A stretch of DNA of 39,361 bases. Source: Hespellia stercorisuis DSM 15480. GTDB lineage: Bacteria; Bacillota; Clostridia; Lachnospirales; Lachnospiraceae. Every line of letters starts with the position of its first letter. The first letter of the stretch is position 1. Made by a program: the position numbers and the translations under genes. Where the stretch lies: the NCBI RefSeq assembly GCF_900142165.1, contig NZ_FQZY01000041.1, forward strand, positions 1 through 39,361. Direction: 5' to 3'. Below, piece by piece: positions 1 to 8,520 of the stretch. The notes under the pieces were generated by a model. The model was given only the letters and a program-made list of their open reading frames with translations. It did no database searches and was not told where the DNA came from.

Positions 1-330
1 AATCCTTTACCAGAAGTCACAACCAAAAAGCGTGGTCGAAAGAAAAAGACCAAGGTACTAAATCTAATTGACAGACTTGTGAATTACAAGGCATCAGTCT
101 GCTTATTTATAAAGAATCTCTGTGTTCCGTTTGATAATAACCTTGCGGAACGTGATTTGCGCATGATTAAGGTTAAAACCAAGGTCTCAGGATGTTTTCG
201 CAGTGAGGAAGGCGCACAGGAATATCTTACAATCATGAGCTATATTGGGACTGCTCATAAGCATGGAATAAATGCTTTTACAGCAATCAGAGAAGCCCTT
301 TTAGGGAATTCCGATATCATCTTTAACTAA
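1..330 (+). CDS. IS66 family transposase (TnpC), C-terminal part
   Basis: The reading frame is open from base 1, so this is the C-terminal 109 residues of a gene that starts upstream. The translation contains PFDNNLAERDLRMIKVK followed by SGCFRSEEGA, the conserved C-terminal block of the IS66 DDE transposase; the E of NNLAERDLR is the likely catalytic glutamate. A lysine/arginine-rich linker (KKRGRKKK) precedes it, also usual for the family. The stop is 4 bases before the terminal inverted repeat. Nothing in this part is broken, but whether the full copy is active cannot be judged. Confidence 0.9.
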   Translation, partial: NPLPEVTTKKRGRKKKTKVLNLIDRLVNYKASVCLFIKNLCVPFDNNLAERDLRMIKVKTKVSGCFRSEEGAQEYLTIMSYIGTAHKHGINAFTAIREALLGNSDIIFN

Positions 331-349
331 TGGAGTTCTGAACAGTTAC
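1..349 (+). mobile_element. IS66-family insertion sequence, right-hand end
   Basis: This is the 3' end of an IS66-type element whose body lies upstream of the window. It carries the end of the transposase gene and then the right terminal inverted repeat, gttctgaacagttac at 335-349. The reverse complement of that repeat, gtaactgttcagaac, is found exactly at 39267-39281, where a second element begins. The 8 bases just outside this end (350-357, aaattatg) should be one copy of the target duplication, since IS66 elements usually duplicate 8 bp. The other copy lies outside the window. Confidence 0.85.
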
Positions 350-409
350 AAATTATGTATATTAGAAGCATGATGCGGATAAGATGAAGTCGAAGAGAAT
401 GAGGGACAG

Positions 410-1495
410 ATGCAGAAAAAAATGACCAGACGAAGAAGGGCAGCATTTTGGATACTACTGATTTTGGGGCTGCTTTTGATAATTTATAATGTGGTAAAAC
501 TGAATATATATGTGAAGGCGGTAGCTGAAAACGAAATCAGCAGTCTTGAGAAGGTGGAGCTTGGCGGCTATGATCAGTACATACTCTGCGAAGGCAAAAA
601 AGACGCCCCTGTACTGGTCATGCTGCACGGGGGACCGATGACACCATCGCCCTTCGGCATTGGATACAGAGGGGCGTACCCGGAGCTGACAAAGGAATTC
701 CTTGTGGTCAGTTGGGATGAATACGGCTGTGGAAAGAATTTTGTCAAAGATACGAAGGATTTTACGGCACAGGGGCAGGTTGATATCATCTGTGATCTGG
801 TGCGCTGGATCAAGCGGACGTATTCGCGGCAGAACATTTATCTGTTTGGCTATTCCAATGGCTCGCTTCTTACGATGGAGGTGGCAAAGCAGCTGGGGAA
901 TCAGATTTCCGGTGTGATCAACAATGGTCCGATTACCTCCATGCAGGAGGACGCAAGAGATATCATCTATCAAGTGCTTGGCGAAGTCTCTCTGACGAAC
1001 AAGCAGAACGCCCGGCTGGAAGAGGACTACAAAAAAGACAATGCCGAGGGCTTTACGGACATGGAGGCGCTGGTGAATGAATGCACCGACCGGATCATGA
1101 TTCGAGGAGATGATATGGGGCTGTCAAGCACCGGGAAGGTCTATCTTCGATCTTTGCGTATTCTTTTCAGTCCGGATTACAATCTTCTGGATCTGTATCA
1201 CGCATTCTATTATTATCTGTATGGGGAGTCTGCTTATGCGGAGGTTTGTCAGGATTATTATGTAATGGATGAGAAGCCGGTTTATGAGTCTTTGAACGTG
1301 CCGGTTCTGATTCTGCAAGCGGATGGAGACGTTTACGGAAGACCAGAGTATTTTAAGGAGCTGGCGAAGGAACGGGAGAATATCACCTATATGAGCATCA
1401 AAAACTGCGGACATTTCCCCACAAATACGGGAATGGACACCATACTCAAAGAGATGACACAATGGATTCAAAGAGAGAAAAACAAGGAAGGATGA
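410..1495 (+). CDS. Membrane-anchored alpha/beta hydrolase
   Basis: A 361-residue alpha/beta-fold hydrolase of the proline-iminopeptidase-like type. A basic N-terminus (KKMTRRRRAAF) leads into one membrane segment at residues 11-30, so the catalytic domain is probably outside the membrane. Visible motifs are the oxyanion block LHGGP (about 72-76), the nucleophile elbow GYSNGS (about 147-152), an acid in LQADGDVYG and the catalytic histidine in NCGHFP near the C-terminus. The start at 410 follows a GAGGGA site. The element ending at 349 lies only 60 bp upstream and may have displaced the native promoter. The DUF2156 lipid-aminoacylase remnant follows immediately. In some bacteria an alpha/beta hydrolase paired with such a synthase cleaves aminoacyl-phosphatidylglycerol; that role here is inference. 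A peptidase or esterase is equally possible. Confidence 0.8.
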   Translation: MQKKMTRRRRAAFWILLILGLLLIIYNVVKLNIYVKAVAENEISSLEKVELGGYDQYILCEGKKDAPVLVMLHGGPMTPSPFGIGYRGAYPELTKEFLVVSWDEYGCGKNFVKDTKDFTAQGQVDIICDLVRWIKRTYSRQNIYLFGYSNGSLLTMEVAKQLGNQISGVINNGPITSMQEDARDIIYQVLGEVSLTNKQNARLEEDYKKDNAEGFTDMEALVNECTDRIMIRGDDMGLSSTGKVYLRSLRILFSPDYNLLDLYHAFYYYLYGESAYAEVCQDYYVMDEKPVYESLNVPVLILQADGDVYGRPEYFKELAKERENITYMSIKNCGHFPTNTGMDTILKEMTQWIQREKNKEG

Positions 1496-1929
1496 ACGTA
1501 ATATCAGGATTTACAGGGAAAATGCAGCTATTTTCACGATAGTAGCTACCTCTGCCGCGCTACTGATTTTAAGCTTTGTACATAATGCGGTCATAGAGCA
1601 GGATATGTATGCATTTCTGGCAATGAATCGAATGGCAGAGCGTATCATGACAGTTGTGCTAATTATTGTCAGCTACAATCTGTACAAGATCCGGCATTCT
1701 TAAAGGAGCTGTATGATTTCTGTGACCACAGTGCGCTGCATATGTTTTTCCTGAGCACCACGGAAAAATCCCTTGATTATTACAAGGAGTTCAATTACAG
1801 CATTGTAAAATGCGGGAAGAGGCAAGATTTCATTTGCAGGAATATAATATTACCGGCAAAAAGGGACAGAAAATGCGTTCCAGCATTAATCATGCGACCA
1901 AGGCAGGACGACTTATCGTGCACGAATAA
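1492..1929 (+). pseudogene. Remnant of an MprF/DUF2156 phosphatidylglycerol aminoacyltransferase
   Basis: Three stretches in different frames together resemble the end of the membrane part and the catalytic domain of MprF-type proteins, which transfer lysine or alanine from tRNA to phosphatidylglycerol. Frame one (to the TAA at 1701) gives two membrane helices ending NRMAERIMTVVLIIVSYNLY, like the last helix before the catalytic domain. Frame two (1682 to about 1815) gives DPAFLKELYDFCDHSALHMF and SLDYYKEFNYSIVK. Frame three (1816 to the TAA at 1927) gives EEARFHLQEYNITGKKGQKM and then RSSINHATKAG, the family's GKKGxKMR block. A single lost base near 1814-1816 separates frames two and three. 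A block of roughly 100 codons is missing near 1680, and the N-terminal flippase and the C-terminal end are gone. No intact start codon is in frame; the ATG at 1492 with an AAGGAAGG site runs into a stop after 16 codons. Confidence 0.72.
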
Positions 1930-1935
1930 GAGGTG

Positions 1936-1958
1936 AAAAATCGGTGGCAGCACCACCG
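1936..1958 (-). terminator. Rho-independent terminator after rlmD
   Basis: Read on the minus strand, a 6-bp stem (cggtgg/ccaccg, 1942-1947 with 1953-1958) with a 5-base loop is followed by a short T run (1936-1941). It lies about 30 bases past the rlmD stop and fits the end of the yhaM-rlmD transcript. Confidence 0.6.
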
Positions 1959-1988
1959 TTTCACACACCTTGAATCCCTCGTAAGCCC

Positions 1989-3380
1989 TTATTTTACACG
2001 ACTTAAGATACAAACTGTTTCGCAATGAACGGTCATCGGGAACATATCCACCGGTGTCACCGCCTGCAGCCTGTAACCGTTCTTGCACAGGATCTTCAGA
2101 TCCCGCGCCAGTGTTGCCGAATCACAGCTCACATAGACGATCCGTTCTGGCTTCATCTGCGTCATCGTCTTCAGCAGGGTCTCATCGCATCCTTTTCGCG
2201 GAGGATCTACCACGATCACATCTGCCCGGGCTTTTTCTCCCGGATGCTCGCGCTCATATTCTGCGTAGTATTCCGGCAGTACTTCTTCTGCTTTCCCCAC
2301 AAAAAACTCTGCGTTGTCGATTGCGTTGATCCGCGCATTTTCTCGTGCGTCTTCTATGGCCTGAGGTACGATCTCCACGCCGTAGACCTGCTTTGCCTTC
2401 TGTGCCAGGAACTGGGAAATGGTCCCGATTCCGCAGTACAGATCCCACACAGTCTCCTGACCGGTGAGCCCTGCGTATTCCAGTGCCCTGCCGTACAGAT
2501 GTCTGGTCTGGACCGGGTTGACCTGATAGAAGGACAGCGGAGAAATCCGATACTGGATATCGCCGATGTAGTCCGTAATATAACCCTGTCCCCAGATCAC
2601 CTCGTAGGAATCGCCCAAAATCACATTCGTTTTCTTCTTATTTGTACTGGTGGTAATACTCTTCATGCCGTCGATGCGCCCAAGAGCTTCTGTCAGTTTC
2701 TCCACCGCGGGAAGTTTCTCCCCGTTGATGATCAGACAGACCATCACTTCTCCGGTTGTAAACCCGTAGCGGATCAGGACGTGGCGCACCAGTCCCTTTC
2801 CGGTCTGCTCGTCGTATGCCGGAATCCGGTTTTTCTCCATCCAGTCCAGAACAGTGCAAAGCACCGTTTTGTTGACCGGCACGCCCAGTGCACAGTCTGT
2901 GTTGGCAATAATGTCGTGGGTTCTGCCCGCATAGAATCCGGTGACCAGTTTTCCGTCTTTGTCCGTTCCCACCGGGAACTGTGCCTTGTTGCGGTATCGG
3001 AATGGATTTTCCATACCGATAATCGGGCACATCACTTCCTGCAGTTCTTCCTCTGAGAATCCGCCGATTCGCAGAAGATTCCCCCGCACTTTTCCAGCCT
3101 TAAATTCCAGCTGCTTCTGATAGGACATCTCCTGAATCTGGCAACCGCCGCAGGCTCTGGCGTACCGGCACTCCGGCTCCACGCGGAAGGGGGAGGGCTC
3201 AATGACCTTCATCAGTCTGGCGTAACCGTAGTTCTTCTTCGCCTTCATGAGCTTCACTTCCACCTTGTCCCCGATTACGGCATCCTTGATGAACAGCGTA
3301 TAGCCATCCACTCTGCCGATGCCCTCACCGCTGACGCCGATATCCTCGATTGTGGTGATTACGGTATCATTTTTATTCAT
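1989..3380 (-). CDS. rlmD: 23S rRNA (uracil-5-)-methyltransferase, RlmD/RlmCD type
   Basis: A 463-residue SAM-dependent RNA methyltransferase of the TrmA/RumA family, which makes 5-methyluridine in 23S rRNA; in several Firmicutes one enzyme does both RlmC and RlmD positions. An N-terminal TRAM domain (about 1-60) is followed by iron-sulfur cysteines in CRYARACGGCQ (near 71-80). The SAM-binding DLYCGIGTIS motif, the VDPPRKG motif and the catalytic cysteine region YVSCDSATLARDL (near 417) are all present. Length is normal. It begins 3 bases after the yhaM stop, so the two are probably cotranscribed. Which uridines are modified cannot be read from the sequence. Confidence 0.93.
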   Translation of the reverse strand: MNKNDTVITTIEDIGVSGEGIGRVDGYTLFIKDAVIGDKVEVKLMKAKKNYGYARLMKVIEPSPFRVEPECRYARACGGCQIQEMSYQKQLEFKAGKVRGNLLRIGGFSEEELQEVMCPIIGMENPFRYRNKAQFPVGTDKDGKLVTGFYAGRTHDIIANTDCALGVPVNKTVLCTVLDWMEKNRIPAYDEQTGKGLVRHVLIRYGFTTGEVMVCLIINGEKLPAVEKLTEALGRIDGMKSITTSTNKKKTNVILGDSYEVIWGQGYITDYIGDIQYRISPLSFYQVNPVQTRHLYGRALEYAGLTGQETVWDLYCGIGTISQFLAQKAKQVYGVEIVPQAIEDARENARINAIDNAEFFVGKAEEVLPEYYAEYEREHPGEKARADVIVVDPPRKGCDETLLKTMTQMKPERIVYVSCDSATLARDLKILCKNGYRLQAVTPVDMFPMTVHCETVCILSRVK

Positions 3381-3383
3381 AAT

Positions 3384-4325
3384 TTATACACTTGTCTTCC
3401 TGAGATTTGATTCAAACAACCGGTTATATCCCAGCCAGTCCATACTGTCCTTCGCGCGGAATATCTCGGTCAGCGTCTGCAGCTTCGCGTCCGCGGAGTC
3501 TGCATAGTTTAGTGCAACTGCCTCCGCCAGTGCCGGTTTCTTCGGGGAACCGTACTCCAGCTCGCCGTGATGGGCGATGATACAGTGCTTTAGTTCGCTC
3601 GCCAGCTTCTCCGGAAATCCCGGAATCTCGCGCACCGCGTCCCCGACCATCTCCACGCCGATCACGATGTGACCGATCAGCTGTCCGTCATCTGTGTAAT
3701 CATTATCCGGGAAGTTCGAAAGTTCTTTCGTCTTGCCGATATCATGGCAGATTGCCGATGTGTAGAGCAGGTCCCGATTCAGGATTGGGTAGGCTCCCGC
3801 AAAATATTCGCACATCTTCACCACACTCAGCGTATGCTCAAGAAGTCCGCCCGCAAAACCGTGGTGCACAGTCTTCGCCGCGGAATGGCCCTTGAAATTC
3901 TTGATAAATGCGTCATCCTTTACAAAGTAAAACTCCACCACCTGACGCAGATACTCATTCTTGATCTGACTTATATAGCCCAGCAGTTCCTCATACATCC
4001 CGTCGATGCTCTTCTCGGAAGTCGGCATATAGTCTGCCGGATCGTACTCTCCCTCCTGGGCTCTGCGGATCTGCTTGACGTTCAGCTGGAGGTTGCCGTT
4101 GTAGCTGATCACATCACCGACCACATCGATAAAATCCTTCTCGTCGTAATCTGCAATTCCCTGGGAATTTGGATCCCATACCTTTCCGTCCAGCGTTCCT
4201 GTCTTGTCCTGGAGAATCAGGTTGTCGTACGGTTTCCCGTTTCTTGTCTCCGCGCTGCGTTTTCCTCTGCAGAGGTAGATTCCCCTGACCGACTCATTTT
4301 CTTTGATATCTTTGATATATTTCAT
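3384..4325 (-). CDS. yhaM: 3'-5' exoribonuclease YhaM family (OB fold plus HD domain)
   Basis: A 313-residue protein, the usual length for YhaM. Residues about 1-85 form an OB-fold nucleic-acid binding domain (RNGKPYDNLILQDKTGTLDG). An HD phosphohydrolase domain follows, with metal-binding motifs HHGFAGGLLEHTLS and ICHDIGKTKE (near 192) and IIAHHGELEYG. Family members trim RNA from the 3' end with manganese and help RNA turnover. The start has AGAGGA 5-10 bases upstream. The untranslated region carries an 11-base tandem repeat (tctatctgatt, around 4336-4358) of no obvious function. It is followed closely by rlmD. Confidence 0.9.
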   Translation of the reverse strand: MKYIKDIKENESVRGIYLCRGKRSAETRNGKPYDNLILQDKTGTLDGKVWDPNSQGIADYDEKDFIDVVGDVISYNGNLQLNVKQIRRAQEGEYDPADYMPTSEKSIDGMYEELLGYISQIKNEYLRQVVEFYFVKDDAFIKNFKGHSAAKTVHHGFAGGLLEHTLSVVKMCEYFAGAYPILNRDLLYTSAICHDIGKTKELSNFPDNDYTDDGQLIGHIVIGVEMVGDAVREIPGFPEKLASELKHCIIAHHGELEYGSPKKPALAEAVALNYADSADAKLQTLTEIFRAKDSMDWLGYNRLFESNLRKTSV

Positions 4326-4420
4326 GTCATTCCTCTTTCTATCTGATTTCTATCTGATTACTTTCTTCTATATTAGTGTCATGCATCTGCGGCACAGCTT
4401 ACACTCCGCGAGCCTCCTCA

Positions 4421-5803
4421 TTAATCCCGGCTCCCGACCTTCGCCACAAACTCAATTTCCTTGTACCCGTCGTTCCCACGCCGCTGCCCGGTAATCTTGA
4501 GTTCGTCCCCTGTCTTCGTGTTCAGAAGGGTATTGTGGTATCCATCAAAGCTGGTGATCTCCGACGCTCCGAGCTTTGTCAGGATATCGCCGCTCTGGAT
4601 TCCCGCCGCCATGGCCGGCGAGTCCGCCGCCACCTCAGTCACGTAAAATCCTTCCGGAACCCCCTCGGCCTGCTCCGTCGTTTCGTCCACCATCTTTCCC
4701 CTTATGCCGATATACGGAACGCTTTTCCCATTGGAGAGCAGCTGAATCGTGCTTTTCAGATCCGAGATTCCGTACACGACCGCGTCGTTTTTCCCTGCTG
4801 CGTCATCAGAAGCCGCCGTATCGCCCGCTTCTTTCATATTAGGCATCACAAGCCCAACCACTTCGCCGCGCAGATTGAACAGCGCACCGTTTTCCGTCTG
4901 GGTAAATGTCATATCTGTGGGCAGCACATCCAATTCCATATCTGTGATCGTGACCTGAAGGCTCTCGTCCTGAATCGTCCCAAAGCTCTGCCTCTGCGCG
5001 TTTCCGCTCTCCCTGCTCCATGCAAGAACCGGCTCACGGATCGACACCGTATTCGAGTTGCCCAGCATCGCCGTCTCGATCGCCTCCCAGCTCTCGGAGG
5101 TGATCTGGCTGCGGGAAATGCTCAAGACCGCAAGACCGGTGTTCTTGTCCCGGGCCTTCAGCGCGGCCTGCTGGCTGCTGCCATCTGCCATCCGAATGAG
5201 CCAGCTGTCTGCCCCATCCGTGACAGAATTTTCTGTCAGAACCAGAAGTTCCTGCCCATTGTCCGCGATCAGAATGCCGGACGCACTCCCGCCCGCTTCT
5301 TTTTCCACCGGACCGCCGGCTGTAGTCTCTGCCTGGGTGATCGTCACGATACTTTTCCTGGCCTCGGAGCTCGCCTGATTCAGCTTCTCCACCACATCGG
5401 CATAGTCCTCCTGCGTGAGTTCCCGTTCCTGCGCTTCTGACTGCTCCGCCTGGCCAGTCTGCCCTGTCTGATCTGTTCCCCCTGACGAGTCCGCTGTCCC
5501 GGCCTGGTCCCCCGCACCCACAGTTCCCTGCTGTGCGTCGCTCTGGGTTTCCTGTTCCTCCGACTGGCCCGTCCCGTCCTCCGGGATGGTGACCGTGTTC
5601 GTATTTTGATGTAACCTGGATTCCAGCGGCGTTTTTAACGCACAAAAAGCAAGGCATGCGCACGCTCCGAACAGTGCACCGCCAAGGGCTGTCTTTCCTA
5701 TCTTTTTTGCCGTCTTTTTCCGGACGGATTCTTTTTTTATCGTTTCCTGCAGAAAGGCATAATCCTCATTCTCAGCCTCCGGCTTTTCATTCGGGTCCTG
5801 CAT
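4421..5803 (-). CDS. Membrane-anchored HtrA-like protein with PDZ domain, catalytic triad lost
   Basis: 460 residues when started at the ATG at 5803, which has AAGGAG 9 bases upstream; an in-frame extension to 5851 lacks a good site. A cytoplasmic basic N-terminus leads to one membrane segment (about 38-57), a long Q/G/T/E-rich linker (about 65-130), a trypsin-like domain (about 140-345) and a PDZ domain (about 360-458, with AADSPAMAAGIQSGDILTKL). The fold resembles the S1C/HtrA family, but the TNNHV histidine block reads LTENSV, the aspartate block reads NTGLAVL, and the GNSGGPL serine block reads TENGALF. All three catalytic residues appear to be gone while the framework (NLRGEVVGLV) is kept. 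It is probably a non-proteolytic envelope sensor or scaffold rather than a protease. The gene has its own promoter. Confidence 0.85.
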   Translation of the reverse strand: MQDPNEKPEAENEDYAFLQETIKKESVRKKTAKKIGKTALGGALFGACACLAFCALKTPLESRLHQNTNTVTIPEDGTGQSEEQETQSDAQQGTVGAGDQAGTADSSGGTDQTGQTGQAEQSEAQERELTQEDYADVVEKLNQASSEARKSIVTITQAETTAGGPVEKEAGGSASGILIADNGQELLVLTENSVTDGADSWLIRMADGSSQQAALKARDKNTGLAVLSISRSQITSESWEAIETAMLGNSNTVSIREPVLAWSRESGNAQRQSFGTIQDESLQVTITDMELDVLPTDMTFTQTENGALFNLRGEVVGLVMPNMKEAGDTAASDDAAGKNDAVVYGISDLKSTIQLLSNGKSVPYIGIRGKMVDETTEQAEGVPEGFYVTEVAADSPAMAAGIQSGDILTKLGASEITSFDGYHNTLLNTKTGDELKITGQRRGNDGYKEIEFVAKVGSRD

Positions 5804-5855
5804 AGGTGTACGCTCCTTCTTTGTCCAAGTACGTCTAAGTCGCTCCAACATTCTT

Positions 5856-5884
5856 AGTATATCTTATTTCCCTGCCAAGTTCAA
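5856..5884 (-). promoter_or_regulatory. Sigma-A promoter for the HtrA-like gene
   Basis: On the minus strand TTGAAC (5879-5884), a 17-base spacer and TATACT (5856-5861) make a near-consensus promoter. It lies about 50 bases upstream of the ATG at 5803 and supports that start. Confidence 0.7.
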
Positions 5885-6045
5885 CATTTATCCCTTTTCT
5901 TTACTCGCCAAATAATGTAATATATATCTTAGTGAAAGAATGACTCCCGCCTCTATAAATGATGAGTGAGAAACCAGTCTTAGCGATGAGTATCAATCTC
6001 CCTCTAAGATATAGCCTTCGGCAGGATAGAACCAGGTGAAAAATT

Positions 6046-8421
6046 ATGAATAAAAAAACTTTAACAAAATTGGAATACAACAAAATAATGGATTTATTGG
6101 TGACACAGGCCTCTTCCGAGCGCGGAAAGCTTCTGTGCCGCAGGCTCGTTCCCATGACGGAGCTGGCCGACATTGAGACTGCGCAGGAACAGACTGCCGC
6201 AGCATTTACAAGAATTGTGAAGCTGGGACGGCTGGATTGCAGCGATGCCAAGACAGTCGGTGAGTCCATGAAACGGCTGGAGATTGGGGGGATTCTCGGA
6301 TGCAACGAACTGCTCCGCATCAGCCAGCTGCTCAAGTGCGCCGGACGCGCCAAATCTTATGGACGCCACGACACGGTGGATGAGCTGGCGGACTGTCTGG
6401 ACGCTTATTTTGATGCCCTGGAACCGCTGACTCCTCTGGTAAATGAAATCGAGCGCTGCATCATCGGCGAGGATGAATTTTCGGACGATGCCAGCAGCAC
6501 ACTGAAGAATATCCGGCGCAGTATGAACGCCATCAACGGCAAGGTCCACGCAACTCTGACGAATCTGGTCAACGGCTCTCTGCGTACTTACCTGCAGGAT
6601 CCAATCATCACCATGCGTGGAGACCGTTACTGTGTCCCGGTGAAATCCGAGTACCGTTCCCAGGTAAACGGCATGATCCACGACCAGTCCTCCACTGGCT
6701 CCACGCTCTTTATCGAGCCCATGGCGGTGGTGAAGCTGAACAACGATTTGAAGGAGCTGTACGCCAGAGAGCAGGAGGAGATCCAGGTGATTCTGGCCGG
6801 GCTGAGCGAGGCGGCCGCGGAATATGTGGAGCTGATCCGCACGGATTACCGCGTGCTGACTGAACTGGACTTTATCTTTGCGCGAGGCTCGCTGGCTCTG
6901 GACATGAACGCCAGCAAACCGGTCTTTAACACGGAGGGACGCATTTCCATCCGCGAGGGCAGACACCCCCTTCTGGATCCACGAAAGGTGGTTCCGATTA
7001 CGCTGTCGCTGGGGGACACCTTTTCCCTGTTGGTGGTGACCGGACCGAACACCGGCGGTAAGACGGTTTCTTTGAAAACGGTCGGACTATTTGCCCTGAT
7101 GGGGCAGGCCGGGCTGCATATTCCGGCGGGGGACCGCTCGGAGCTGACCATCTTCCATCAGATTTTTGCGGATATCGGTGACGAGCAGAGCATCGAGCAG
7201 AGCCTGAGCACATTCTCTTCCCACATGACGAACATTGTCTCCTTTTTAAAGGAAGTGGACGAGAAGTCTCTGGTGCTTTTTGATGAGCTTTGTTCCGGAA
7301 CTGACCCGACAGAGGGTGCGGCTATGGCGATCGCTATTCTGTCCTACCTCCACAGTCGGGATATCCGCACCATGGCGACCACCCATTACAGCGAGCTGAA
7401 AGCATTTGCGCTGACCACTCCGGGCGTAGAGAACGCCTGCTGTGAGTTTAATGTAGAGACGCTGTCGCCGACCTATCGGCTGCTCATCGGGATCCCCGGG
7501 AAGAGTAACGCATTTGCCATCTCTTCCAAGCTTGGTCTTCCAAAGCACATCATTGACGATGCGAAGGCGCGTCTCACCGAGCAGGACGCCTCTTTTGAGG
7601 ATCTGATCGCGGATCTGGAGACCAGCAAGCGCACCATCGAGAAAGAACGTCAGGAGATTGCCGCCTACAAGCGAGAGGCGGAGACTCTGAAGTCCCAGAC
7701 CCTGCAGAAGCAGGAAAAACTGGAGGAGCAGAAGGAGCGGATTCTGCGCGAGGCCAATGAGAAGGCCAACGCCATCCTGCGTGAGGCCAAGGAGACAGCC
7801 GACGAGACCATGAAGAACTTCCGCAAATTCGGCAGGGAAAACATTTCCGTGGCGGAGATGGAACGGGAGCGGGAAAAGCTTCGCAAGAAGATCAAGGAAA
7901 CGGGAAGTAAGGTCACGCTGGAGGCGCAAAAGCCTGCCAAAGCCCACAAACCGGAGGATTTCAAGCTGGGCGAGTCCGTAAAGGTGCTGAGTATGAACCT
8001 CACCGGTACCGTCAGTTCCAGGCCGGATGCCCGTGGCAATCTGTTTGTACAGATGGGAATCCTGCGTTCTCAGGTGAATATTTCGGATCTGGAGATCATC
8101 GAGGAAGAGCCGAGCTATACCGCCAAGAACATGCGCCGCACTTCCAAGGGGAAGATGCAGGCGTCCAAGTCGCTGTCGATCAGCCCGGAGATCAATCTGC
8201 TGGGCAAGACCGTGGACGAGGCAGTCGCAGAGCTGGACAAATATCTGGACGATGCCTATATTTCCCACCTCGAGTCGGTACGTGTGGTGCACGGAAAGGG
8301 AACCGGGGCGCTGCGGCAGGGCGTTCACAATTATCTCAAACGGCAGAAGCATGTCAAGTCTTTCCGGTTAGGGGAGTTTGGCGAGGGCGACGCCGGGGTG
8401 ACGATTGTAACTTTCAAATAA
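6046..8421 (+). CDS. mutS2: MutS2 ATPase/endonuclease
   Basis: A 791-residue MutS2. The N-terminal MutS-like core and clamp run to about residue 310. The ATPase follows with Walker A GPNTGGKT (about 333-340), Walker B LVLFDELCSGTDPTEG and a switch region TMATTHYSELKAFA. A charged coiled coil (about 510-630) and a C-terminal Smr nuclease domain with VVHGKGTGALRQGV come last. MutS2 acts on branched DNA and, in Bacillus, on collided ribosomes; it is not a mismatch repair protein. The length matches the family. An AGGTGA site precedes the ATG. The plus-strand neighbours downstream are a two-component system about 100 bases on, so they may have their own promoter. Confidence 0.96.
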   Translation: MNKKTLTKLEYNKIMDLLVTQASSERGKLLCRRLVPMTELADIETAQEQTAAAFTRIVKLGRLDCSDAKTVGESMKRLEIGGILGCNELLRISQLLKCAGRAKSYGRHDTVDELADCLDAYFDALEPLTPLVNEIERCIIGEDEFSDDASSTLKNIRRSMNAINGKVHATLTNLVNGSLRTYLQDPIITMRGDRYCVPVKSEYRSQVNGMIHDQSSTGSTLFIEPMAVVKLNNDLKELYAREQEEIQVILAGLSEAAAEYVELIRTDYRVLTELDFIFARGSLALDMNASKPVFNTEGRISIREGRHPLLDPRKVVPITLSLGDTFSLLVVTGPNTGGKTVSLKTVGLFALMGQAGLHIPAGDRSELTIFHQIFADIGDEQSIEQSLSTFSSHMTNIVSFLKEVDEKSLVLFDELCSGTDPTEGAAMAIAILSYLHSRDIRTMATTHYSELKAFALTTPGVENACCEFNVETLSPTYRLLIGIPGKSNAFAISSKLGLPKHIIDDAKARLTEQDASFEDLIADLETSKRTIEKERQEIAAYKREAETLKSQTLQKQEKLEEQKERILREANEKANAILREAKETADETMKNFRKFGRENISVAEMEREREKLRKKIKETGSKVTLEAQKPAKAHKPEDFKLGESVKVLSMNLTGTVSSRPDARGNLFVQMGILRSQVNISDLEIIEEEPSYTAKNMRRTSKGKMQASKSLSISPEINLLGKTVDEAVAELDKYLDDAYISHLESVRVVHGKGTGALRQGVHNYLKRQKHVKSFRLGEFGEGDAGVTIVTFK

Positions 8422-8520
8422 GAGAAATGTAACTCATTATATTATAATGTAGTGTGACCACTTGGTTACGAAGTCCGGAGCCTGACTTCTTCCGGGTCGT
8501 TACATATAAAGGAGATTATC

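Noticed and set aside
1742-1936. A small independent 64-residue protein gene
   Set aside because: Its sequence continues a DUF2156 domain across a frameshift and has no ribosome binding site of its own.
2025-3056. Long plus-strand open frame opposite rlmD
   Set aside because: It is the antisense of a clear methyltransferase gene with all motifs, has no ribosome binding site and no recognisable product.
4376-5440. Plus-strand open frame opposite the HtrA-like gene
   Set aside because: Arginine-rich antisense translation without family motifs; the minus strand has promoter, binding site and domains.
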